Below are positions 1 through 11,285 of a DNA stretch of 64,000 nucleotides, one piece after another (the stretch's first letter is position 1; the number at the start of each line of letters is the position of its first letter). The DNA comes from Isoetes taiwanensis. Lineage: Eukaryota; Streptophyta; Lycopodiopsida; Isoetales; Isoetaceae. The position numbers and the translations under genes are program-made. Location: NCBI GenBank assembly GCA_021234155.1, contig JAJEKV010000094.1:3394535-3458534 (forward strand), in the 5' to 3' direction. The notes beneath the pieces were generated by a model. The model made no database searches, was not told where the DNA came from, and saw only the letters and a program-made list of their open reading frames with translations.

Positions 1-1429
1 GGGCCAGCAACATTTCCGCATAACCCATGGTTTGATGCGGAAAGTAAAGCATAGCGCCCGGCTCACATCACGATGCGGATCAGTGCCAGCTTGCGATGCT
101 CGGCCCATCCGGCGAAGGGACAAAGCGGTACCTTGCCGGGCATCAGGGGAGATGTTGACACTGCTTTGGACACTCATCCTTGAACCTTTTGGCGTAGAGT
201 GCTTGAAGGCCGACCCGACCCTACGAGGGGACATCACATCCGGCGATGGGAATAGTACTTGCGGCTCTCTATGACCCACCGGGGGCCAGCGTACGCCCAT
301 ACCCCCACGGATGGCCCCCATTGGTTCTGTGCGGAGGAGGATGTTGTGGAGGGCACACTTGCGGGCTGCTAATGGGAAGGCGGTGACCTTGATGGTATCG
401 CGGTAGAGTTACTCAAATGGGCGTAGGCGGCCGGGTGCCGATCCTCACTACCACTTTCAGCGAGCATTCCCGGGGTTTCCCGACAATGGACCACAAAGCG
501 GGGTTGTCCCCATTCACAAAGGCTGCGGGTGAACCACCTTTGTCCGGCCAATTCTTAGGACGATCATGGTCGATTCAATATTTGCCAAACGCTTGTTTGG
601 CATTCTCGGCGATGTTGACCCGGGGGCGGCGAGGCAACGGATGTCGCGAGCCCTCACACAAAGCGGGCTTTAGACCAGCCACTCAACGATTGACCATATC
701 TTTACAACTGCGGGCACTGATTGAAGACAGTAGGAACCATCGGCGGGACTTGTATTCTTTGCTTTGTGGACTTCGCGAAGGCTTTTGATACGGTCCCCGG
801 GGAAAAGCTATGGGCTGAGATCAAGTCAATGGAACGCCATTTGCACATTTGCGTGAATGCCATATCTACCGGTGTATGAGAGTTGTTTTGGCGGGATCAT
901 GCGGCCGACCCAAGCATTCACCCGTAGTATCGAGGTCCGGGTAGGGCTGCCCCTCTCACCAACACTTTTGGCCTCTACATTGATCGGTTAGAGCCCCGGC
1001 TTCGCGAGCATGGGGAGATGGCATCTGACTTTTGCACCAGGTCATCCGCCGGCTCATCTATGCGGATGTTGACCCCACCCCCACCCCGGTATGCAATCTC
1101 ATCACGGATGCCCTAGACACATTGGCAGTCTGAGACATGTGAATCGGCCAAGACCGGGGTGGTTCTCATATCCTCTTCCGCCCTCCGCGCCTCCTGCACT
1201 CACATATCGGGAATGACACTGTAGAGGTCCGCCCACCTACAAGTACCCTAGGGTGGAGTTCCCCTCCTCGCTCTGTTGGGAGGGCGTCCATCCGCTGCGG
1301 TGGCGGCGGTGGAAGCGTTTTATGCCATGCGAGAACAACAAATACCAAAGCGAGCTCTATGATTGGGGCCATCGGTCACATCTGTTTGCACTTGGTGAGC
1401 ACGTCGCTTACAATGCGGTCGAGGTTTGG
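1..1429 (+). mobile_element. Degenerate LINE, 5' part (reverse transcriptase region)
   Basis: A decayed non-LTR retrotransposon, cut by the window edge on the left. Read across frames it gives, in order: an endonuclease/RT linker piece with PHNPWFDAESK near 15-50, the RT motif VDFAKAFDTVP near 764-795, and LIYADV near 1052-1069. The linker matches the better-preserved minus-strand LINE at 29.06-29.48 kb, which has FPRNRWFDAECK and ILEPFG. In LIYADV the second aspartate of the usual YADD is replaced, and many stops interrupt the frame, so it is dead. The LINE resumes at 8039 after the CACTA-like insertion. That it is a LINE is well supported; the clade is not determined. Confidence 0.85.
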
Positions 1430-1480
1430 CACAAGGCCCCCAAAAATGAACTGCCATATAAAAATAGTATCTAATAATCG

Positions 1481-1625
1481 AAAAACCATGATATACATGG
1501 TTTTTTGTACAACAATTTATTTGACAGAAGAAAACCACTTGCTATGGTGGTTTGTCAAAATGAATAGTGGTTTGCCACATGGTTATTAATGTAAGTTACT
1601 TGTAAGATAGTGGTTTGCTAAAATT
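1481..1625. repeat. Left subterminal repeat zone of the CACTA-like element
   Basis: Repeated short words AACCATG, ATGGTTT, AACCACTT, GTGGTTTG and TAGTGGTTTG occur in both orientations, including a near-perfect palindrome around 1482-1505 (AAACCATG..CATGGTTT). Similar words (AGTGGTTT, AACCATG, AAACCATAA) recur near the right end at 7740-7990. In CACTA elements such motifs are transposase-binding sites; here that role is inferred from position. Confidence 0.55.
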
Positions 1626-4600
1626 AATTGTAGTTTATGAGACCATTTCAATATAAACTAAAAAGTAGTAGTAGTTTATTAAAGCTAGTAATAGTTTTTT
1701 AAGATTAAGAGTTTTTTAGTGATTTGAAGATCAATACGTTGTGTTGAAGAATCATAGATGACAATATGGTCCTTGCAATCACTACTGATTTACTACGTCA
1801 TGGTGTATCAACAACCATCTAGCTCAACAGTTATCAATTCCTTATCTATCGTTGATGCATGTTTATTGAGATGTTATTTCACAATAAGATTTTGCGTTGT
1901 CTCGCGTGCCAACATGTAAGATGTTAACATATTTTGCTTATGCAGTAGAATATTTATAAGATATAGATTGTTGCTAGGCTTTTCGTCGGGCATAAGTTCA
2001 GAACTAATGAACATGTCGTATTTATGTTTATAGCATCTAAATGGCAAAAAGTGGTACAAGTTGAGAACTCATAAAAAATGGTCATTTTTATAAATGCATT
2101 CTTTAAGCTCTTCGTTAGGGTGCTTGACATCCAGCATCCATGTAGCTGGCAAAACCTTATTTGGTATTAGAAAGGTGCATAAAATAATAACGTTGAAACC
2201 TTAAGAAACTTTGTGGCAGGACATTGGACAACTGGATTCTACATTTGTTTGTTTTACGCTTCATTTATCTACATGCAAGAATTATGAGAGAGGTTTCCCA
2301 CCCTTAATCATCTTAAAGGAGACTCCAGAGATGATGGCCATTGCCATATTATATTATAAGACACAATCAAAAAATTATATAGATTATTTTATACTAATAT
2401 TTACATTTCATGCATTCCTTCTTTTACAACTTCGAATTATGACAAGTACAAGGAACAAAGACATGAATAAAAAATTTTCTTGAAAAAATTGAAGATGCCA
2501 AAATGGAAAATCTATGAAGACAAAAGCAATAAATTAGGAGGCCCATAAGCTAACATGAGGTATCTACATCAAGCTACATAATCATCTTGCATTGGTCATT
2601 TGGAAAAAAATATATATACATGTTTCCAGGAGATGGCCTTCTTTGTTCAGCCCAACCGCAAGCACATTAGTTGCCTATTCCAGCCGCAGCCATATAAGTT
2701 GCCTAGGAAACCTCTTTAGTCTCCTATCAAAATCTCATCATATCTATAAGACTTGGGAGTTTAGTACCATGCATTCAAGTAGTCTAAAAGCCAACTTCCT
2801 ATCCAGCAAATACAATAGCACAATAATAATATTTGAATCTTGCCCCTTTGAAATGCATTATCATTTTTGCTGGAAAGAAGGCCATTTCTTTTCTTGTCAA
2901 TGCTCTTAAATGCATTATAAAACTGAGATGATGAACCTCTAATCCTAACTTAAGTTATTGGCTGTCTATCGATTGAGTGAAATCGAGCAAGCGACTTCCA
3001 TTCTGCGTTATTGTGGAATGACAGCAAAAATACATGCTAGACAATAATACATACAAAATTTCTTTGTTGTATGTATTATTGACATTATGTATATAGTAAT
3101 AAACGAAATTTTTAAATTATAGCTACTATCTATTTCATATTGTAACACTGTATTCCTTCGTGTCTCGTGGAGTAATGCTTCTCTGACTAGCATCGAGGTT
3201 GTAGGTCCCCTTCCTCTTGCACTTTGTTGAGCCTTGTTTGATATATTTCATTTCTTTTAACCCATACGGAACAAGATAATATGCACTTTTGACGATTTGG
3301 AATTTTGAGGATATGTGATTCTTTGGAAAAAGATAGTATGCCCTTTTGTGCCCAATCTGGGATCTAGAACTGGTTGCATTCATTTTGCATGAATCTCATG
3401 GCCTCAAATTTATGCACATTTCTTCGCATACTTCATTGTAAATTGAGATTTTAACCCATAAAAAATTCCATGGATCATCATTTCCCTCTTACTGGATATT
3501 GTGTTAGCCATGTCTCTACTAAAGGCTTGGGTGACATGAACATTCCCCTTGCTGTCTTATGCCATTCATGCATTGCCTCATGTGGTGATGCCACTGAAAC
3601 TGATTAAAGGCTGGAATCTCTTCTGACTATGCATTGCCACTTTACCACAACAAACCTATTAATACGTTGTAGCGAGCGGAATTTGCCCCGTCTAAAGGTG
3701 CCACCAAAAATAATTATATATCAGAATCTCTTTCGGCCATGCATTAGCTAGTACTTTACCCACTACAACATGTGCATGCTTATTTGTATGATGTAGGAAC
3801 AACAAAATCATAATGTAATGCACACCTAGGCAGAATTACAGCATTTTTCTACCTATTTTATCTCGCGTAATTCTCTTTCCACCTTTGTATAGCGGCGCCG
3901 CCAATATTTTGTGGCTATGGCAGACTATGGCGGATCAACTGACCTTCAAATCTTCTAGCGATCAACTCTTCTGGCGACCTTCCTTCAAATCTCATCATCT
4001 GAAGCCAGCATAGGTAAGGAGAGCACTGTTGTCGGATGTTTGAAGGAGAGCAGCCTGAATAGTAAGAGATCTAGCCGGAATAGCTAGCCTCTTCATGAAT
4101 AGTCAGAGATCTAGCCGGAATAGCCTGAATAGCCAGAGATCTAGCCGAAATAGCCTGAAGCAGAGCTTCTTCATTGAGGAAAGCCAGAGAGCCAGAATAG
4201 GCAGAGATCTCTTCGTTTCAGAGATCTCTTCATTTAGGAAAGCCAGAGCTTTCTTATGCGAGTCTATTTCTTTAAGTTTTGTTTCTTTTCTGTGACGTTT
4301 CGTGCCCTTATGTTCCTGCATTTTTCCCTGTTGTGCATGCGTCAAAAGCTCCGATGGGGATGATAGAAGCATTTTGGCCATGATAGAAGCATAGATCTAG
4401 AAGCGAGATGTCATTTACGAAGCATTAGGCACCGCAAAACAAAGCTCGGCGGCCATTTCCTCGGGGCATAGCCATTGAAGGAAAATTTGTGCCATAGCTG
4501 TCAAGTTTCTCAAACATATTTTCACGTTAAATACAGTCTTAGGGTGTGCATTACGTAAAGGAATCTACTTTCCTCAGGTATCCCCCTTAGAATATTCCTC

Positions 4601-4870
4601 GACCAGCACTCAGCTGACTCCGTAAGCAAAGCACCACCTCATTTTTTGGCCGCCTAAAATTCCTCTGCGGAATACCCTCGGGGTGTAGATTCCCTATTAT
4701 GTAATGGGTGCAAGAAAAGTATTTTCCTTACCTAAGGAAAAACACAAAAAAGACTAAATTAGCTGAGGGCCAAGATCGAGTCTTGGCGGAGATGGATCGA
4801 AGGCCATGATCTGAGAGGAAAAAATTAGGGCAGAAGGGGGAGGCGGGCGGCCGATCAGGGGAGGCCGCTG

Positions 4871-7101
4871 ATGGAGATGAAGGCAATATCTACTATTCTG
4901 GTATTCATAGTCCTTTTTGTTTATTTTACATCGGCATTCTACTTGGAGCATCATCGTTCCATGTGCCACAAAGATACAATTTTACAGATCTCCCAGAGAA
5001 TTTGCTTACAGAATGATGCAACGAGCATGGAACACATTGTGGGAAGAATTTCTGAAATGTAAAGTACTCCGCATGGGCTTTAAACGAGATCTTCAAAGTG
5101 GGCGACACTTTTAGTTAGTAAGTCTTTGAATCTTAAAAATCCCGGTCTGTTCTGGCCTTGCTCCAAGTCTTATTAGATTCATAATACCAGCATTGTAGCA
5201 AGACTCTTGGCTTATTCTGTACAGGAGACTTTTATTGCTAGCATTTATATGAATATTTCTAACTCTTAACTTAACCTTCTATTTTCTGCTTTCAGATGAC
5301 ATTAACCTTCTATTTTCTGCTTTCAAATGACATTCTCAAGAATCGAGCCTCACAAAGTTCTTGCTGCCCGAAGTAACATAATACTGGAACAGGGTCTACA
5401 GTTTACATCCAATGACATATCCAGTGATGAAGCCAACACAGCGTCCCAGGCTTTAGAACTGTGCACAGTCACGTCAATCTGCAAGACGTTTTGGGCAATG
5501 AGCCTCTTATTTGTCAAGTATATGAAAGGGATAATGACATTCATGTCAACGCTGTAAATGTAAGTATATCTTTTAATGCGTTTTAGCCCTGATTTGATTT
5601 AAATGTTTTAACCCTGATTTGATTTTATTGAAGTAGCTTTTATTTATTAAACTTATATCCAACAGACTGGAAACCATGGTTGAGAATGCAATGATACAAT
5701 AACAAACGCAGAACCTGCCTAGTACCAGAGGCCGAGTCTCTGTTTTCTTCCACTTTGATTCATGAGGTAAGTTTTATGCTGTGTTGTGATGATATTTCTG
5801 AGAAGTGATCTTTGACAACTAGTTCCTCAGAATTTGGGCAGTAACAACTGATTCTTCCTCTTTTCTTTGGTATAAAAATATTTTTACAGGTTATGCATGT
5901 CTTAGGATTTGATCCACATGCCTTTGCACATTTTTCGTGACATATGGAAACGCAGGCGTAGTTAGGTATTTGTTGTACATTTGCTTATCGATGCTTATAG
6001 ACTGTACTTGGTGTTGTACAAGTTGATGTCTATACATCATTTTAACGTGGCGAAATTAATTTCATTTTTACATACATATAGTGATGATCTGCCTCTCAAT
6101 TGGGGTTTAATCAAGAGTAAGAATGGTTCCTAACAAGATGTTCATTGCATGGCAATCTTTTTCTAAGTGCCTGAAATTTAGTGAAATGGGTCTCTCATAA
6201 ATGGCTTGTTTCAAGTTGTAGTCTAGTCTCATGATGCAAACCTGGGAAGACAAGTGCCCCGTGTTGTATTGCCACGTGTTATGCATTCTCGCCAACATCA
6301 TGGGGTAGGTGCTTGCTAAAATTCTGCGGTTATGAATTGAATTTGCATCTTATTGGATATGCTTTTTAGGCTTATTCAAGTGACATAGTTGGACTAGAAC
6401 TTGAAGATGGAGGCGGTAGATGGACAGTAAGTCTGTAATAGCCTTTCTTTGTGAAAACTTTGTGAAGAAATGCATGTTAGGTGTTTAAGGAAGCTGGGTC
6501 TATTGCAAGCTTTCGTTTGGAAATGAGGTTATTAATGAACGAAATAATGACTGGATCTGTTGATACCCATTCCCTGGTGTCTGTAATGGCTCTTGTTCTT
6601 CTAGAGGATAGTGGATTGTATCGGGCCAGTTATAGTATGGCAGAACAGCTTGAAGAGCACTTAATCGGAAAATTTCGACGACATTGGCGTGTAACCTCAC
6701 GGAAGGCCATGTACTCAGCTTAAATTCTGCATTAAATTTGGGTGTACATATAATCAGGAAGCTGAAGGTTATTGACCCATTGTCAGATATACTGGGGATT
6801 TATCGATTTGGGAATGCTACTATCCGGAGTAAAACAAGGGTATGTTCTATTGATTTATTTCTGTGGTATTCTTAGGACCATGCCACTGTTCGTATAACTT
6901 TCTATTATGCAGGTGGCCACTCTTCCTTGGCAGATTATTGTGCTTACTTTGTGGCTTGCTCTGATGGCTCATGCACAGACAAAAACAGTACTCAAAGTAG
7001 CACAGTCCTCCTTCTATGAAAGTTTGAATTCTCAAGTAAATCTCACAAAAAGAGTGGAACATTTGAGTTTAGTTTCTGTTTTGGATATGGACTACCGATG
7101 A
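4871..7101 (+). pseudogene. Leishmanolysin-like metallopeptidase (M8) gene, decayed, captured in transposon
   Basis: Pieces of a peptidase M8 gene lie in order on the plus strand. A signal-peptide-like ORF at 4871-5059 (hydrophobic STILVFIVLFVYFTSAF, then a Cys/His stretch) may be the start. The zinc motif is split by an intron. The exon ends with the codons for HE at 5761-5766; after a GT..AG intron (5767-5889) the next exon reads VMHVLGFDPHAFAHF, which together gives HExxHxxGF. Then come GLELEDGGGRWT (about 6385-6425), a piece with LLMNEIMTGSVDTHS and LALLEDSG-like text (6481-6720), and GGHSSLADYC with following cysteines (6912-6990). These match the order of conserved plant M8 blocks. Frames break between the blocks, one stop follows HAFAHF, and part of the N-terminal third is missing. 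In the family the protein is a secreted or membrane zinc protease. Lying inside the TIR element, it appears to be a captured gene, not a working one. Confidence 0.85.
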
Positions 7102-8038
7102 AATAGATGCTGATATTAAGCAATATTGCTGGATTGCAAGGCTTATTAATGTGGTCAATTTCAATTCCTTGAAAGCTCTGTAACTCTTCTAGCAGCTGCC
7201 TTTGTCTAGCAATAATTGGAAATAGCTAGTTGAAGATTTTCTTATTTAAACCACTCCAATGTGTTTCTGTATGCTACTCAAAAGTAATAACGGTAAGGAG
7301 TAACTAGTTATCTTGTCTCTCTTAAAGTGGAAATGCCAGGGTTCAAATCCCTCATATATGGTGGATAAACTTGCATATACATTATGTCTTTTTGTTTCTA
7401 AAACAATAGTTGGATGTACAAGAACCTTTCTTAATCTTCTATAGAAACCAATAACAATTTCGTATGGCAAAACATTAAATGTTTGATGGAGAAACTCATA
7501 ATAATTACGTATTCTTAGTGGCAATGTTTTCAAGTTGGGTAATTTAGTAAACTAGTAGTAATTACATTGTCTAAAGCACTATTGATTTGTTCCAATACAA
7601 AGATGCAAGCCCTTACTATCTTGTTCGCAAAACCGTTACCCTTTAGCATGAAGAATTGGCACATTCCATCGCATGGAAGAACATTGATTCCTATGAAAAG
7701 ATATAAATAACTTATTTTGGAAACCACATTAGATTGCACAATCAATAAAAAAATTTTCGCCAGTGGTTTATGGTCTATATTATTAACGGTATCACATATT
7801 TAAATTATAGTAATAAAGCACTATTATCAACCAAACAAACAACCCACCATAAAGAACCATGAAGGTGAACAGTGGTAACAAACTAGAATAATAAACCATA
7901 AGTAAGAATCACACTATATAACTAGCAGGAGTTATTCAACATATTAACCCACTTAGTAATATCACTTTATTTTAGTGGTTTCATGTAAAAATTATTGTGA
8001 AAAACTAGTAATGATTTTTTTTTGGGGGCCTTGTGTGG

Positions 8039-9035
8039 GGCCCGGTCGTCTCTTTGGCGACCTGGAATGACTTGGCGAGGTCTGAAAGGCATTTTTTAGC
8101 CGCGGGCACTTAGGGTGAAACCGGTCCCCATCGTAGTTCTGCCCAAAGCCCGATTCTTCTTGCTTCAGGCAGCCCTTGATGGAACCGTCGTCTATTTTCG
8201 AGAAAAGTGGTTAATATGGGTGATGCTCGGCTCCCCGATATTACTGTGTGGCAATGGGCCAAGCAGCTCGGGCTTTGTTAAGGTAAAAGAGATTAGTGGT
8301 TCGCCGGATGGAACGTGCGAGAACCGGGTGCATCGCGGTGGACCGCAGAGGCCGATGGTGGCTACTGCGGGAGTACTGGATGCTTGCTTGGTTCCTTGGC
8401 AACTCTGGGACCGGCTCTAAAAGCGGGTCAAAACGGCCCATTACAAAGGCACATCAACCCGGAGTGTTAGGTAGGGGCCTTGTCTCTGGCGTTCCCGGTA
8501 TACAGCGGACTCATTGCCTCCATTATACGAGGTGCCCACCATCTTCGCATCAAGCGAAGGCGGTGGATTGGGAATTGCGCCGGGGCGAGCTTTGTCGGTC
8601 AGCATCAAGCGGGTGCCATTGAGGATGAGTCTCACCTTTCGGAGATGCCGGGCATTGTTGATCGGATCCCGGAGTCGGTAAGCGCTCCCTTAGTACGGTA
8701 GGACTTGCCCCTACATTTCTTTGTGGAACACCCGTCGATGCGTGCTCACGGGGTCATTACATTCGGGAGGTACTAGATACCAGCGACTCACCTTTGCCCC
8801 CCCTCATTTTGTCGTACGTCCAGGCCTCTGGTCGCGGTGCATGAGTGTATATATTTGTTGTGTTTTGCATTTTTGTATATTAGAAGCGGTTTATTGGAGA
8901 AATTTGATTCTTTGCCCGCGGTTTTTCCCTCGAAAACCACGCCCGGCGGGGGTTTTTAATCACGGGTAATGTCAAACTTCTGCGGCTTTTTGTATTGGGT
9001 CCCATAGACCGATTGGTCTCCGTGGACATAAAAAT
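8039..9035 (+). mobile_element. LINE 3' part, continuing the fragment at 1-1429
   Basis: This is GC-rich degenerate coding sequence followed by a 3' end. The last ~60 bases (about 8975-9035: TGTATTGGGTCCCATAGACC, then GATTGGTCTCCGTGGAC and an A-rich stop) are nearly identical to the reverse complement of the 3' end of the minus-strand LINE at about 26949-27010. The two copies therefore belong to the same family and share the 3' terminus. Short open stretches (8115-8420, 8296-8622) are broken C-terminal LINE sequence. After it comes a CCTTCC-rich tail in place of the ATTCT tail of the other copy. Confidence 0.8.
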
Positions 9036-9563
9036 ACCTTCCTTCCTTCCTATACAATTTACCCCAAAGACATACATAAGCACTCCCAAACTCCCCTCTT
9101 GCATATATATGTACATGAATGGTCAATCCCCCATTTTCCCTTTCCTCTTGTTTTTTTCGCCCTTCAATTTCCCCTTTCCTTTGCCCTTTTTCTTTTTCCC
9201 TTACGAGATTAAAGTATGACCAATCACGTTAGTGGGAAGTTGTGCAATAAATCTCAACCTTTAAATACAATTATATAATCTCAGCCATTCAAATTAGGAC
9301 TTACGCAACACGCTAATATAAGATGACAAGAATGCATAGCCACGTTGAAGGCCAAATTCTTTCTTAATACACTACTTTAAAGCTTCTTCCATCAGCCTTT
9401 ACAAAATAGAAGAGGCAAGATGAGCATGAGAATCATGTACAAAATAGAAGAGGCAAAATGAGCATGAGAATCATGGTTGTTTACCATCCATCCTTTATGG
9501 CATGTAAAATCAAGCATGGGCTGCTTCACCAGCAATCCCTTTACAAGACCCAGCTTAGCCACG
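9036..9563. other. Intergenic, no gene seen
   Basis: Pyrimidine-rich, then AT-rich sequence. A short direct repeat containing AAAATAGAAGAGGCAA and GAGCATGAGAATCATG occurs at about 9402-9475. This region is the downstream flank and probable 3' UTR of the minus-strand CRL gene. No coding signal was found. Confidence 0.5.
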
Positions 9564-11285
9564 TCATTTCTCGTCCAGAGTCAAACACGCCAATTCCTCT
9601 GTCGAACTTGAAGGTCTACTCGGTTTAAACTCATATGGCCCTTGTCTTACACCCCAAACCTGTAAACCACTAGCCATAACTACTCTAATACCATGAAGTG
9701 GAAAGGTTTAACCAAAATTTTACCTGCTTGCCCTCGTCATTATAGGCCCGGTCCCAACTATGGACCTCACCATCTTTATAGATTGTGAGCTCTGATGTGC
9801 ATCTACTGGCACCATTCTAAAGAAATTGAAGCAATTATTAGGTAACTTTCAGCTAGTTCAACTAGGAAAGGTAAAAAATCATACCCAGGAATTTGGAAAT
9901 CCACCAGGCGGGGTAGATCCTTCGTACAAGCAAGGCTTTCGTCGTTCGTATGATGACAAGTAAACTGAGGTTAAATGTTCTGCTATATCCTACAAATATT
10001 CAGAAGTAACACAGGATTACAGGATTACATTTTACCAACCAATTTTGCAAAATACCTCTTGAAAAAAAATATTCTTCTTACCCCCACAACTTCTTCTGGT
10101 TGCGGTCTTTGATTCTTGGGTCTGTCACAAAAGTTCCTGTATTCCTCAACATCCCTTACTGCATAAGACGCTACCTGCAAACATCATAATACTTACTAAG
10201 TTCTAAACCTGTCAATAAAGAAAAATGGTAGTTTTACCTCCACATCACACGTCATTTCTTTAGGACAAGGCTTCACAACATAGAATCTCTGATCCACAAG
10301 ACAGCCAGATGTCAGTTTAGGATAACACGGTATCTGGTAAAACTGAAGATAACATTATTAATTCTCAGCCTTTCAGAGAACTTTAACCCATACTGAATAT
10401 TACCATGCTGACCATAATATAGAAAGCGGGGCAAATTGCAACAAAGTACAATAACTGCTATAAACATTCAGAAGAACACATACCTGTCTATAAGGCCTCT
10501 CAGGTGTTCTGCTGAATGCCTGGAGTACAGGGAGATAAATTTAAAAGAATATAGGACTAAGGTACAACAAAGCCGAGTAAGAAAAAATCTAGTACCAGGT
10601 TCTTCCAAGGGGAAAAAAGAAAAGAAAAGAAGCAAAAACAATAAACCTGTTCATGGTACAAAACTTGTGATCCATCAGCAAGAATAGTTGCCGGGCAAGT
10701 AAGCAGCCTGCATGTATAAGAAGATTTCCTCAAAATTCTTCAAAACATGTTCCCACGCCAGATTTCCATCAAGTTCATCTCCTATTCTTGCAATTCTGTA
10801 TAAGAAATTGATCCATAGCAGAATCAAAGGCATGTGACTCAAGTTAATTTGTCACTTGTAGAAATATGGACGAGTAATCCCCAAGGATAACAGAGGTCAC
10901 CTTAGATTAAAATATGTCATGGGGTCCTTAGCTGCCTGTTCCTGTGAGAACTGGATAAAATGAAACCGATTTCACTATAAGGAAATAAACTGAAGTCTTC
11001 TATAACAACTGATGAATGACAAATCGATGTATTGAATTGATTTAAACAAGCATCAAATGCGACAAAATCTACAACTAAAGCTACCTTTTCACCACTGAGG
11101 GCCTTGGTCACGATATGAGCATGATCCCATCTGGTCCTACTCTTGTAAGTAAGTTTTCGAAGCAGAAAAACACCGCCTAGCAAGCAAACCGCTTTAGAGA
11201 CTAGACTTGGAACGCCATTCCATGAGACGGATGCAGGCTTCTCAGAATCGGAACCATTAGCAGAATTTGGATGAGCGCCCACCAT
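9564..11285 (-). CDS. CRL: CRUMPLED LEAF-type chromophore lyase (CpcT/CpeT family, DUF1001)
   Basis: Nine exons join in frame with GT..AG borders: 11285-11085, 10950-10901, 10707-10647, 10519-10484, 10288-10238, 10174-10082, 9989-9885, 9816-9724 and 9659-9564 (stop TGA), giving about 261 aa. The protein has one N-terminal membrane segment (SKAVCLLGGVFLLRKL, about residues 29-45). It then has the plant CRL blocks DHAHIV..LSGEKFSQEQA, LLTCPATILADGSQVLYHEQ, RFYVVKPCPKE, VEEYRNFCDRPKNQRP, DIAEHL, LYEGSTPPGGFPNSW, DRAYNDEG and GPYEFKP. CRL is a plastid outer-envelope protein needed for plastid division and cell patterning. It is related to cyanobacterial T-type bilin lyases, but lyase activity in land plants is unproven. 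The start ATG at 11285 is the first that precedes the membrane segment. It lies between two repeat blocks with no partner gene. No frameshift or stop was seen, so it is probably functional. Confidence 0.93.

Larger units (their letters stand above)
1430..8035. mobile_element. CACTA-like (CMC) TIR transposon, 6.6 kb, non-autonomous, with captured gene
   Basis: The ends are exact inverted copies: CACAAGGCCCCCAAAA at 1430-1445 and its reverse complement at 8020-8035. They are flanked by the 3-bp direct repeat TGG (1427-1429 and 8036-8038). A terminus starting with CAC plus a 3-bp target duplication is typical of the CACTA/CMC superfamily. Both subterminal zones (about 1485-1625 and 7740-7990) are rich in short motifs of the AGTGGTTT/AACCAC type in both orientations, as in CACTA subterminal repeats. 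No transposase is visible; the interior carries a decayed leishmanolysin-like gene. The insertion splits a LINE. Removing the element and one TGG rejoins LINE sequence. Superfamily assignment is inference; the TIR and TSD are seen directly. Confidence 0.85.

Noticed and set aside
7325-7365. B-box-like GGTTCAAATCC inside the CACTA-like element
   Set aside because: No convincing A box at the right distance and no tRNA-like fold; too weak to call a SINE.
10741-10830. Protein-like minus-strand text (IGDELDGNLAWEHVLKNFEE) in the CRL gene
   Set aside because: It lies between exons 2 and 3. Conserved CRL blocks join directly across it (NLR to LLTC), so it is intronic.
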